This document shows, one piece after another, positions 11,103 through 22,466 of a stretch of 62,000 nt of DNA. The translations under genes and the position numbers were made by a program. The stretch is from positions 9,046,188 to 9,108,187 of the forward strand of contig CM055111.1 in the NCBI GenBank assembly GCA_029204225.1. The letters are read 5' to 3'. A model generated the notes under the pieces. That model worked only from the letters and a program-made list of their open reading frames with translations, had not been told where the DNA came from and made no database searches. Positions within the stretch are counted from its first letter, which is position 1; every line of letters starts with the position of its first letter. Source of the DNA: Diphasiastrum complanatum (lineage: Eukaryota; Streptophyta; Lycopodiopsida; Lycopodiales; Lycopodiaceae).

Positions 11103-11915
11103 TTGCCTTTGGGACAGTCCCCCAAGGTAAAGTCTGTTCACGTGTCTCATATAAATGAGGCACATACCTGTTCAGTTACTGCTAACATTTGGCAACCTGC
11201 AGTTGGACCTCATACTATTTTCCGATTGTTAGGAAGTATTAATGGCCAGAAAGTTTGGATAATGGTGGACGATGGGGCAACCCACAACTTTCTAAACCAT
11301 TCTTTGGTGAAGAAGTTGAAGTTAGAGCAAAAACCAAGCAATGGTCAGCGTAAAGATATTTATGATACTTTTGTTCCACAAGTTCCCATACAAATCCAAG
11401 ACTATCGAGATACTTTAGACTTTCAAGTAATGAGCTTGGCCTTGGCAGATGTAATATTTGGTCGTGAATGGTTGTTTATGTTAGAAACTACTGGTGGTCT
11501 TGTACGTAGTTATGTTGATAACACTTTGGAGTTTGTTCATAGAGGTCAAAAAGTTAAGTTGGTTGGAAATGCAAGTGTGCCGGCTTCGCCAGTCGTTTCT
11601 TCTGTGCAGTTGAAGAGGGTAGTACGGAAACAAAAAATTGAAAAGGTATTTCTTTGTTTCCTTACTTCTGAAACTTTTTCAAGTAATACTAGTTTACCTT
11701 TTCCATATCCAAAGAAATGTGTTTCTTTTGTTGAGAGAAAAGAGAGAGATGTGAGTTTGCAAACTATTTTAAATGATTTTAAAGACATCTTTCTTAGCGA
11801 TTTACCATCCGGGTTACCCCCGAGAAGAGAGGTAGATCATCCCATAGAACTAATACCTGGGACTAAACCTGTTAGTAAGCCTCCTTTTGTTTTGAAGGTA
11901 CAGATTCAACAATAA
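11103..11915 (+). CDS. Ty3/gypsy aspartic protease with truncated RT entry
   Basis: This is a 270-codon open frame from a decayed gypsy pol. Residues about 50-75 hold the retropepsin active-site region VDDGATHNFLNHSLVKKL (the catalytic D is followed by DGA, where D-T/S-G-A is usual). Residues about 110-130 hold VMSLALADVIFGREWL, the flap and second conserved strand. The C-terminal part reads DLPSGLPPRREVDHPIEL then PGTKPVSKPPF, the usual lead-in to gypsy RT. The frame stops right there at QQ-stop, so RT, RNase H and integrase are absent and sequence of another kind follows. The ATG is simply the first in the frame; the real polyprotein would run on from gag. Confidence 0.75.
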   Translation: MPLGQSPKVKSVHVSHINEAHTCSVTANIWQPAVGPHTIFRLLGSINGQKVWIMVDDGATHNFLNHSLVKKLKLEQKPSNGQRKDIYDTFVPQVPIQIQDYRDTLDFQVMSLALADVIFGREWLFMLETTGGLVRSYVDNTLEFVHRGQKVKLVGNASVPASPVVSSVQLKRVVRKQKIEKVFLCFLTSETFSSNTSLPFPYPKKCVSFVERKERDVSLQTILNDFKDIFLSDLPSGLPPRREVDHPIELIPGTKPVSKPPFVLKVQIQQ

Positions 11916-12700
11916 AGTATCTAGTCCTAAAAAATAAAAATAAATAAATAAATGAAAAATAAACAAAATACACAAATGCTTCACTCATTTTGCAAAAGTT
12001 CAGTTCGATATTTGTGAGTATTGAACTACGAAAATAATTATAGACACAATCTATGAAACAATGTATGTGATATTGGAAGCGAAGACTGTCGCTTCCTTCG
12101 TTAAAATGTAAGGGTGAAAAAATGTATGAGCGAAAAAAAATGTATCGGCAAAAATGCAAAGCTGTCGGGTTTTTTGCATGTTTTCACTGTGCTGGTGACA
12201 TGAAAGCATGATGAAAACAAAGATATGTAACATACTAGCAAAATAATAATTTTTTTTCGCAAATTCCCCTAAGGTCAAAGATGGAACGAAGGTAAATCCC
12301 AAGAAATGCGAAGGTTAAAGTGTCGCAATTTCCGTGTTCCAAAATGGTGTCGGCTTTTTTGCAGAAATATAGTAGCGAAGGTGTCGCCTTTTTCATACAT
12401 TTTATGAAGGTAATGGATTGACAACAAAGTGTTGGTTGGATGAAATGTGAACAGTGGCACAAATTTCTATAACACATATGGGCAAAGAATGCGAAGGTGC
12501 AAGTGTTGCAAATTCCACAAACTTCGGTAGAAAGTATTGGACCAAAGATGACGAGTTTTTAGAAACTGGATAAAATGTGAATAGTATCGGAAATTAGTCA
12601 TAGTAGCGCTTCACCCTTGAGCCATTTACTTGAGTATCAAGTAAATGTCCTTCAAGATCGGCTAACTGAAGTGCTCCATTGTTAAAAACTTCCATGACTT
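11916..12700. repeat. hairpin-rich intergenic or LTR-like sequence
   Basis: No gene seen. GCGAAG..TCGC motifs recur (near 12075-12096, 12309-12325, 12371-12390, 12490-12505). The clearest hairpin is GGAAGCGA (12075-12082) with TCGCTTCC (12089-12096), six bases apart. It could be the LTR or untranslated end of the minus-strand gypsy relic to its right. Confidence 0.35.
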
Positions 12701-13946
12701 TGTTTTTTAAAAATGAATTGGTCGAAAATTTATTTTCTTTTATTCTGAACTCGTTCAGTCTCGATTAATGAAAGATGACGATCCTCCTCCAGTTGCATCA
12801 AAGATATCATTCGCTCCCGGAGACTATCGTGTTCATCCATTCGCTCTTGATTACTAATGCAAAACGTCAGAACTTCGAATTCTATTGGTAATATGGGATG
12901 CATTCCATACACAAGATAGTATGGAGTTTATCTAGTTGTGATCTTTTCAGCAGTTCTGTATGCCCATAAGATAGATGGTAACTTCTGATCCCAATCAGAA
13001 GAATGCATTTCCGTTACTTTATTCAAAATTGTACACAAAATTCTGTTTGCCCACTCCGTAAGCCCATTCGCCTTTGGATTATATGGAGTGGTTTGGCGAT
13101 GCGTAATAGAAAAGTATGACAACATGGCCTCCATGGTCTGATTCAGGAAATGGGTTCCCCTATCACTAACGAGTTCTAAGGGACATCCATATCATCTGAT
13201 AATGTTTTGGAATAAAAACTTTGCTATAGTCTTAGCATCATTTTTAACTATAGCTTCGGCCTCTACCATCTTGGTAGCATAGTCTGTGGCAACGAGAATG
13301 TAACGTTGACAAGTTTACGGGTGATCAACTTGATAGGCCCTACAAAATCTATCCCCCACTTCTCAAAAGGTGCTAAGGGAATAATTGGAGTAAGCGGCCA
13401 ATGCGTCACGAAGCTGGATTTCTCCATCCTCTGACATGCATTACATTTTTGAATGAATATTTTAACATCTCTATTTACGGTAGGCCACCAATATTTAGTA
13501 TTAAGGATCTTTATTGTAGTATTTTTAAAAGCATACTGACCCCCCGAATCTTCGTCGTGTAATGCACTTATTATAGCGGTCATCTCCGTTGGTTCTAAAC
13601 ATCGGCGGAGACTATTGTCAGCTCCTAATTTATACAATATTCTATTTATAATTGTATAAGGTCCTACTTTTAAAAGGAAAACAGTTTTTTGTTGTTTATT
13701 AAAATGTTCAGGATAAATCTGGTCCTGTAAAAAATTAATAATGTCTATATAAATTGATGTTTCCGATTGAATACACATTATATGATCAACCGGAAATTCA
13801 TCAAAAATGGATTCAAATCGATTTTTTGTTTGGAGGCGGGATATATAATCAGCATTTTGATGATCCTTGCCTCTTCTTAATTCTATTTCATAATTAAACT
13901 CATCTAATAACAATACCCATCTAGCTACCCTCTTTACCTCTTTCAC
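12701..13946 (-). pseudogene. Ty3/gypsy RNase H end plus integrase relic
   Basis: Read on the minus strand from 13946, a 227-codon frame gives the end of RNase H (VARWVLLLDEFNYEIELRRG, then HQNADYISRL), the integrase zinc-binding domain (ending IKILNTKYWWP...CNACQRM), and the start of the integrase core (FEKWGIDFVGPI, with the first catalytic Asp). After a frameshift the core resumes at 13134 with ITHRQTTPYNPKANGLTEWANRIL, then LPSILWAYRT. A last frame (12912-12730) has YGMHPILPIEFEV and a coiled-coil-like tail. Protease and RT are missing, cut at about 13946 by the copia relic on the other strand. Confidence 0.85.
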
Positions 13947-13949
13947 CGC

Positions 13950-14960
13950 AAATTCAAATGTGTACCTAAAACCAAAGGGGCCAAGCTATGTTATAATAGC
14001 ACTATATGTTGATGATTCCCTAATCATCAGCAATTCAAATCAATTGTTTCAAGAGACCAAGTCCTTATTCTCATCACATTTTGAGATGACTGATTTAGGT
14101 CTAGTCCATTACCTACTTGGAATGGAGATTCACAAAGATCGCGGAGCACAAGGATCACCATAAGCCAACAATCCTACTTACTTGTACTTGGAAGATACGG
14201 CATGGAGGATTGCAAGCCCATAAACTATGGATCCAGGATGCAAGTTGTCCAAAGACATGTGCCCCAGAACAAAGGCAGATCAGCAAGAAATGTGCAAGTA
14301 CCCTTATCAGTTTATCATAGGTTCTCTCATGTACTCTATGATTTGCACACGATCTGATCTAGCATATGCTATAAGCACACTGTCATGATTCATGTCCAAT
14401 CCAGGCCTACAACACTGGAAAGCTCTACAAAGAGTTCTGAAGTACATTCAAGACTCAAAGCACTATGCCTTGAGTTATAACGGAAATACAAAAACTGCAC
14501 TCTCTTTAATTACTTATTCAGACTTAGATTGGGCAGGAGACGTGGATACCAGAAAATCCACATCAGGCTACATTTGTTTCCTTGCAGGAGGACCCATCTC
14601 ATGGAACAGTAGAAAGTAGAAATGCATTTTTCTGTCCTCCACAGAATCTGAATTTGTCACAGCTACATCAGCAGTGAAGGAGATTTTATGGCTTAGAAGA
14701 CTACTACAGGATCTGAGATTCCCACAGTTTGGTCCAACTATACCGTACGACAATCTGAGTTGTATAGCTCTGTTGTTGAACTGACGAACTCACACAAAGA
14801 CCAAACATATAGAGGTTCAACTTCATTTTTCTCAAAGAAAAGGTTTAGAACGAAGACGTTGCACTAAGTTACTATCACATAGACAATACGTTGGCTGACA
14901 TTCTGACAAAACCATTCTACACTTGTGGAATCTTCAATGGCAACGGAACTTAAAATCTCA
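13950..14960 (+). pseudogene. Ty1/copia RT C-terminus and RNase H relic
   Basis: Plus-strand frames read IALYVDDSLIISNSNQLF (RT catalytic YVDD intact), HFEMTDLGLVHYLLGMEI, then after shifts GSLMYSMICTRSDLAYAIS, WKALQRVLKYIQDSKHY, YSDLDWAGDVDTRKSTSGYI and, past a TAG at 14617-14619, LSSTESEFVTATSAVKEILW and THTKTKHIEVQLHF. This is the usual order of copia RT tail and RNase H, ending near 14960. Several frameshifts and stops rule out function. Its left end abuts the oppositely oriented gypsy integrase relic. Confidence 0.85.
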
Positions 14961-15216
14961 TCGACCACCATACTTGACCTTCTTATGATCTCCTACGATG
15001 GAAAGAGCCGTGATCAAAGTTACCAGAAAATATCTCCGATGAAGTCTGTGAACTCACATCAAACATCATAAGTAACTTACTTACGGCTATCAACGAAGTC
15101 TGTGAATGAACTCAACTCTCCTCAACCATCTGAAAACATAAGCAACCTACTTACGGTTATCAACAAAGTCAACCACCGACAACAGTTTGCGAGATCCTAC
15201 AAAGTCAACTAACAAA

Positions 15217-15921
<705 letters not shown>

Positions 15922-16536
15922 TGGTTATCAAAGATAGAGGATCGCATGGCTATCCAAGACGCCTAATGCTTTGCAATCCTACTATTACAACAATCTTAGA
16001 CTCCTAATTTGATAACCCAAGAGGACAACAAGATTTTGATTCCATTCTCTAATCAGTCATCGTTCCTAAAATACGCAGTTACTACTATGTTTACAATTGT
16101 TTTTCTTTACTGTTGGTGGACACATCGTTTACATCGTAATCGTCTCTCGTGTTCTGCTACCGTCACGGCTCTGCTGTAGTCGTTGACCATTCGAACGAGC
16201 TCAACAATTGCTGAACCAACTGGCTGCAATAGGTTCCCCTATCTCAGAAGAAGACTCTACCATGTCTCTTCTTGCCAGTCTTCCATCCTCCTACAATAAT
16301 TTAGTGTTGCTTCTGAGCAATACTCCTGCGCTGTCTCTCCAAAAATTGATAGCAAGTTTGTTGTAGGAAGAAGTTAGGAGGAAAAGCTTGTCCACATCTA
16401 CGAGTACCAAATCCATGGCACTCTATTCAAACAAGTAGAAATCCAAGAAGAAGAAAGGCTTCAAGGATAAGAAGACAAAGGCAGAACAGCCAACATCATT
16501 ATAACCACAACAGCAATAGCACAGTCACTTATCGTC
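15922..16536 (+). pseudogene. degenerate primer site and copia gag fragment
   Basis: TGGTTATCAAAGATAG at 15922 resembles the initiator-Met primer site with an extra T. After leader sequence, plus-strand residues LNQLAAIGSPISEEDS (from about 16207), MSLLASLPSSYNNLV and then KSLSTSTSTKSMALYSNK are the C-terminal half of a copia gag (UBN2-type) with its lysine-rich tail. The frame has stops. It ends at 16536 where a solo LTR has inserted. The same gag segment recurs at 17563-17825. Confidence 0.65.
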
Positions 16537-16541
16537 CAAGA

Positions 16542-17352
16542 TGTGAGAAATTGACAAAAATCTAGCTTGGTATTTTTTTATGATAGAAGTTTGTAAGTGA
16601 ATCTCACATGTGTGGAGGATGTTTCCACGTGTGGAAAATTGTAAAGTAAATAAAAAATGTTTGATATAGGGGTCTGTTAGAATTTCATACACAAGCATTT
16701 AGGTGTAGGATGTTGATAGGGTCAAATTTGGCATAGATGGCAAATTATCCATTTTCACTTGTAATGCCACTATTGAGCCAAAATAGAGTAGGAGGCCAAA
16801 CTCATGCCAATTAAATGATTTTGTTTGATGAAGTTTAAGAGGTCCAATAGGATTTAGAGGTGGAACCATGAGTGGTCAAATAGAATTTGAGGTTTGCTTG
16901 AGAATGGGTTAGTAGAATCTAGAGGTGCATGGATCAATGGTCCAATAGGATTAAGAGGTGGCAAAGTGTGGTCCAATCATAATTAGGCATAGTGGTAGCT
17001 TGTGGATCTACTAGTATCATTGTACTCCTCATTTTGGATCTAATTGATTTGGTGATTATGTGGATTTTGAGTGTTATTGGATTTCTAGCTTTCTCTCTCT
17101 ACCCGAGAGCTCATGATGGTTTTTCTCTCTCTACTCGAGGAGAGCAGCTTGTTCTTACTTAGAATAATTTCTTAATACTTCCCACACATGTGAGTGAGAG
17201 TTGGAAGTGATTGAATGCATGTAGTAGTGTGTTTTTGCCATAGGATCTAAGATTGATCTTGAATCTCAATCTAGTCTTGATCTTGGTGCATCTACACACC
17301 TTAGGAGATCACAAGTACATGTTGTGGACAATCCACACATGTGAAATCAACA
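16542..17352. repeat. solo LTR with target-site duplication
   Basis: This 811-bp insert begins TGTGAGAAATTG and ends GAAATCAACA. It is flanked by CAAGA (16537-16541) and CAATA (17353-17357), a 5-bp target duplication with one later change. The paralogous gag copy at 17835-17870 shows the uninterrupted site (GTCCAAGACCAAGCTA), which confirms the insertion. No primer site or internal sequence is attached, so it is a solo LTR. It carries CTCACATGTGTGGAGG and TTTCCACGTGTGGAAA near 16603-16637. Confidence 0.8.
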
Positions 17353-17357
17353 CAATA

Positions 17358-17562
17358 CCAAGCTATTTTGTAGATATTGCAAAAGAACCAACCACGACAT
17401 CAAGCATTGTCGCATCCTCAAGCACAATGAAGCATAGAAGAAGATGCAGCAGCACCAAGGAGGCAACTCTAACATAGTCCGAGGATCTCAAGATGAAGAA
17501 AAGACGTTGATGGTACAAGATCAATCCAGTAAAGATGCCCATCAATGGTATCTTGATTCAGA
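17358..17562 (+). pseudogene. copia gag zinc knuckle to protease start, first copy
   Basis: This resumes the gag interrupted by the solo LTR: FCRYCKRTNHDIKHCRILKH (a CCHC-like knuckle), a Gln-rich linker, DAHQWYLDSE at about 17524-17562 (the protease entry, in which the active-site G of DSG is lost to E). It then runs without a gap into a second copy of gag. Confidence 0.65.
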
Positions 17563-18058
17563 AGCTCCATGTCTCTTCTTGCCAGTTTTCCATCCTCCTA
17601 CAATAATTAGTGTTGCTTCTGAGCAATACCCATGTGTTGTCTTTCCAAAAATTGATAGCAAGTTTGTTGCAAGAAGAAGTTAAAAGGAAAAGCTTGTCCA
17701 CATCTACAAGTACCAAATCCATGGCACTCTATTCAAACAAGCAACAATCCAAGAAGAAGAGAGACTTCAAGGATAAGCAGACAAAGGCAGAACAGCCAGC
17801 ATCATTACAACCACAACAATAATAGCATAGTCACTCATCGTCCAAGACCAAGCTATTTTGCAAATATTGCAAAAGAACCAACTGCGACATCAAGGACTAT
17901 CGCAACCTCAAGCACAATTAAGCAAAGAAGAAGATGCAACAATACCAAATAGGCAAATCTGAGACAGTCAGAGGATCTCAAGATGAAGAGAAGATATTGA
18001 TGGTACAAGAAGATCAATCCAATAGAGATGCCCATCAATGGTATCTCGATTCAGGTTT
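17563..18058 (+). pseudogene. copia gag to protease start, second tandem copy
   Basis: It repeats the gag C-terminus (SLSTSTSTKSMALYSNKQQ, near 17690-17745), the knuckle FCKYCKRTNCDIKDYRNLKH (near 17850-17925) and DAHQWYLDSG at the end (near 18020-18055). The second Cys/His pair of the knuckle is degraded. The copy gives the pre-insertion state of the site used by the solo LTR. Its end joins a 50-bp patch holding telomere-like repeats. Confidence 0.65.
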
Positions 18059-18061
18059 AGT

Positions 18062-18078
18062 GTTTAGGGTTTAGGGTT
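18062..18078. repeat. short telomere-like motif (TTTAGGG)2
   Basis: GTTTAGGGTTTAGGGTT lies between a broken copia protease and the primer site of another copia element. Confidence 0.7.
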
Positions 18079-18105
18079 CACAATCAATCATAGACCATGC
18101 AGAAG

Positions 18106-18117
18106 TGGTATCAGAGC
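18106..18117 (+). other. primer-binding site (initiator-Met tRNA)
   Basis: Exact TGGTATCAGAGC, 188 bases upstream of the gag start of the plus-strand copia relic. Confidence 0.85.
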
Positions 18118-18293
18118 TTTGGTTCAGTGGATTACTAGAGTCCAAAATCTTTTTCCAAAAGCTATTCTAAGTTATTTGTGTATAATTTCGATCACCAGTA
18201 CCATGATAGGTGATATCCAAGGAAGGCTATTTCTAGATAGATCTGATTGTTAAACTAAAATTAGGCTGTTGGGAGTTGTTCTAGATCAGTACA

Positions 18294-21200
18294 ATGACAA
18301 GATTTAACGATGCTATGTTGTCGGAGTATAGCAAGCTAGATGGAATGAACTACAGTATATGGAAGTTCAAGATGCAAAATATTCTCCAAGATAGAGAATT
18401 TTGGGAGATCATCACAGGTGTTGAGATACCTCCTACCACTGACAGAGAGTTGCGGGAGTATCAGAAACATAGAAGAAAAGGTCATCATATCATCAACTTA
18501 TCAGTTAGAGATATGATCATACCTCATATCAGAGATGCTACTGGACCCAAGGAGGCTTCGAATATAATGAAGAACTTGTATGAGACCGTAAATCAATCAT
18601 GGATCTTGTTCTTGACTAATTGGCTTCACACATTGAAGATGGGTATAGGCGAATCAGTAACGGACTACTTTACTCGAGTGAAAGATCTGAGAGGGCAACT
18701 TGTTGCAGTTGGATAAAGTGTTCAAGATTTAGTATTGGTATCCATTGTACTTAATAGTCTACCTTTGGCCTATCAGAACTTTGTAATGATGCTATCGTTA
18801 AGACACATGGGGCCCTCTTTCGATGAGCTAAATGCCATCTTACTACAGGAAGAAATGAGATGACAAAATATTGTCAACGGGGACAATTTCAGAGAATAAG
18901 CATTTTTGGCAAAGAAGCAAGATCAAAGTTCCAAGAAGGGTGACAAAGAGAAGAAGAAGAAGAAGAAGAAGTAGCAAGATATGGAGGAGAATCAATTAAA
19001 TCGGTCAGAAGATGGAAAGAAAGTGGTTCGAAAAGGAGACTACCTAATTTGCAAAAAATCAGGACATTATGCAAAGGAGTGCTGGCACAACAAACTTAAG
19101 AAAAAGCAAGATGGGAATTTTGCTGAAAAAACATCTAATGCAAAATTGAGTGCTTTGGATCTTGAAGAATATGAGTTGTTTTCGGCATCGACATCTTCTG
19201 GTGGTGGCTTCTCGAAGGAAGATGACTATTGGTTTATTGATTCAAGAGCTTCAAAGCACATGACACCTAGGCAAGACTGGCTCAAATGTGAAGTTGGGGG
19301 ACAACTACAGATATGATATAAAGGGAGCTGGAAAAGTACAAGTACAACTACCTTAAGGGAAGATTGGAAACATAAAGGATGTGCTTTATGTACCAAGAAT
19401 AAAAAAAAACTTACTCTCAGTATCAACTATTGCAAAGCAACACATGGTAGTGCAGTTTGATGAACAACGATGTCTCATCAACAAGAAAAATAATGAAGTA
19501 GTAGCTGAGGGCATACTTGCAAGGCGGTTGTATAAACTTCAAGCTTAGATTGTGGATCATCATGCAAGTGTTGCGGATACTGGAAAATTGAGTAAGTTAT
19601 GGCATGAGAGGTTTGGACATATAAATTACAAAAGTCTACAAGTCTTGAGGAAATTTAACATGGTTACAGATTTACCTCAAGTCGTTTCCGATCACAAGTT
19701 TTGTGAAGGCTGTGTCTTAGGCAAGCATCATATGAAGAACTACCAAGGTTGTAGAGAATCCAGAGGAAGCTTACATGGATCGGAAGACAAATGTAAGTCA
19801 TTTGAGAGTGTTTGGTAGTATTGCTTATTTTTACATACCTAAGGATTCAAGGAGCAAATTGGATTCTAAGGCGACCAAGTGTTTATTTCTTGGTTATGAT
19901 AATCAAGGGAAGGGATACATGTTATACGACTTGGAGGGTAAGAAAATAATCACAAGTAAGGATGTAGTCTTTGATGAGGAAGCAACTCATAAAGATACAG
20001 AGATATATTTTGATAAGGATCAAGATGGAGGAATCCCTATATTATGTGATGAGTTATGACAGGAACCTGAATCGACACATGTATCGCTTATGCCAATTCA
20101 AGAACCTAGAGTGACTTTGGTTGAGATAGGAAAGAGGAAGGAGAGATCAAGTATATGGGATACTTATTCACCTCCTACTTCACCAGGCAGGAAGCATCCT
20201 ACATCATAAGCTAGAAGATTGCCTAGATGGTACTATGAAACTATCAAGGATAGTGCTATTATGGAACAAGGAGAGTCCAGTGCGCATGGAACTAGGAGAT
20301 CAGCTAGACTTGAAAAGCAATATGAAGATCAAGATCGACAGGAGGTTCCATAGGAGGATCATCATGAAGATGGGGATGTACATTTTGCATTTATGGCCAC
20401 AATATTAGAAACCAAGGATCCATCTACTTTCAGAGAGGTTGAAAAAGAGGATATTTGGAGGAAAGCTATGATTGAGGAGTACGACTCAATCATGAAGAAC
20501 AAGACTTGGAGACTTGTTCAATTACCTATAGGTGAAAAGGCCATTGGATGCAAGTGGGTCTATAGAACTAAGTACAAATCAGATGGTTCTATAGATAAAC
20601 ATAAGGAAAGATTGGTGGCAAAAGATTATGCTCAACATGAAGGGATTGACTATGAGAAAATTTTGCACCAGTTGCTAGGTCTACTACTATGAGGACTGTT
20701 TTATCATTGGGAGCTTAGTTTGGATGGGATATTCAACAAATGGATGTAAAGAGTGCATTCCTGAATGGATTGCTAGAGGAAAAAGTCTACATGGAGTAGC
20801 CAGAGGGACACATAGTTGCAGGAGATGAAGACAAGGTTTGCAGTTTGGACAAGGCACTATATGGACTTAAGCAAGCACCCAGGGCATGGTACATGAGAAT
20901 TGACACATACTTTGAGGAGCTTGGCTTTCAGAGAAGTAGTTCAGAGCATACACTTTATGTTTTGATCAGGGATAATCATATCGCTATTGTAGTGATGTAT
21001 GTGGATGATCTTGTTATTACAAGATCAGATCATAGTATGATTCAGGGAATCAAGAGAGATCTCTCATCAGAGTTCGATATGAAAGACCTTGGTTCACTAC
21101 AATATTTTCTTGGGACTGAGTATGGAGAGTAGCACATGGACTATTTATTTCTTAATCTAAATATGCTCATAAACTTCTTGAAAAGTTCAATATGTCAGAG

Positions 21201-21480
21201 TGCAAGCCTACTTCTACACCATATGATAGTGGATGTAAGCTTACTAAAGCTGAGGAAGATTAGGATGTAGATGAGACGTTATATAGAAAGCTTGTTGGAA
21301 GCTTAATCTATCTAACTACTACAAGACCAGATATTGCTTATGTTGTGAGTATGGTTAGTCAGTTTATGGCTAAGCCTAAGCAGATTCATTGGAAAGCTGC
21401 TAAGCGAATACTCAGATATATACATGGCACTTTGAGATTTGGTATTCTCTATGGTAGACAGGATGATTTGAAGTTACAGC
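18294..21480 (+). pseudogene. Ty1/copia gag-pol relic with deleted integrase core
   Basis: The gag begins at ATG 18294 (MTRFNDAMLSEYSKLDGMNY, then SIWKFKMQNIL), typical of copia gag, and runs 140 codons to a stop; it resumes past 18720 with further stops. A knuckle CKKSGHYAKECW (about 19050-19085) and protease YWFIDSRASKHMT (near 19229-19264, with R in place of G in the DSGAS motif) follow. Next are the pre-integrase domain LWHERFGHINYKSL (from about 19596) and then, with no integrase catalytic core, the post-core block HLRVFGSIAYFYIP (from about 19801). RT starts at 20393 (WRKAMIEEYDSIMKNKTW) and includes YGLKQAPRAWYM and VMYVDDLVIT (YVDD intact, near 20995-21024). RNase H is cut near 21480. 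At least ten stops or shifts are present. Confidence 0.85.
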
Positions 21481-21682
21481 CCCCTTGGGTAAGCACTAAT
21501 TAAGTTGTAAGTTGTACATAACTCATGGGGCATGTTATTAACTAAATACATGAGACCCTCCTTTTGTAAGTTGAGTAAATTAGTGCAAGTGGCCCACTTG
21601 GCCAAGTAGCTCACTCCTATGGTTGACACCTAGACTTTCCATGCATGTAATTGAGGTGCTTGCCTCACAAGGGATTTGGAGG
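21481..21682. other. left part of a target sequence split by the young copia insertion
   Basis: This 200-bp segment joins 28124 onward across the insertion (GGGATTTGGAGGACCCA then CGCCCTCTCTCT). It has no gene; the (CT)n tract and T-rich sequence on the far side suggest an LTR or 3' end of the preceding copia relic. Confidence 0.45.
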
Positions 21683-21687
21683 ACCCA
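21683..21687. other. target-site duplication, left
   Basis: ACCCA, matched by ACCCA at 28119-28123 on the other side of the copia element. Confidence 0.9.
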
Positions 21688-22342
21688 TGTGAAAAATACA
21701 GATCCTAAGTGGATCTAAACTCCAAGATCATTGGCTTGAATGCTTGCACTCCAAACTACATAAGCTAGGAATTGGCAACACATTCTATGCTACCTAGAAT
21801 GCAAAGAACTTGATCAAAAAGCATTTATCACAAATGGAAACTTCCATAAACATCAAGTGCGGACCAAAATAGCATTATACAGTCCATAATACATCAGCCT
21901 ACCACTTTTGGAAAGCACCTAAGATCATACACAATAGCTTGAAGACAATACACACAACAATGCTCTCAATGGAGGAAGAAACAATGACAATGATCTATTG
22001 ATCTCAATGAAGCATACAAAAGGTTTCTCCAACCTGTTCTCCACGACTTCCCTACTATTTATGGATGAGGAAGATGACTCTCTCTCCTCTTTCTAGAAGT
22101 TACTTGACCCTAGATATTCCCTATATAGGAAAAATAGCTAAAAATGGCTTATATGACCAAAATACATCAAAATGGTCTCATTTTGAAGGGTATGAAGTTT
22201 GACACTTCATCATACTGAAAAAATACAGTAAATAAAAACATTGTGGCCTGGTTCACACGTGTGAAACTCCAGAAACAAAACTATTTACAATTTTAGCCAA
22301 TTTAGGCCTCAAACTAGCTAGGAAATGTTGACAATTTTCACA
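21688..22342 (-). repeat. 3' LTR of the young copia element
   Basis: Begins TGTGAAAAATACAG and ends GACAATTTTCACA on the plus strand. Contains the 14-bp palindrome TTCACACGTGTGAA at 22252-22265. Differences from the partner LTR that I see: one in GCGGACC/GCGGCCC, two around TCTAGAAG, one in CCAGAAAC/CCAGAACC. Confidence 0.95.
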
Positions 22343-22355
22343 CTCCCTCTTCAAC
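22343..22355 (-). other. polypurine tract
   Basis: On the minus strand GAAGAGGGAG immediately precedes the 3' LTR, the expected place for the plus-strand DNA primer. Confidence 0.75.
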
Positions 22356-22466
22356 ATTGGATGCTAGTTTCAACATAGTCTTTGAGCACATTCCAAGATT
22401 AGATCTATGCATTAAATATAGGTCCTTTCCCAATGGTTTGGTGAAGATATCAGCCACACACTCCTT

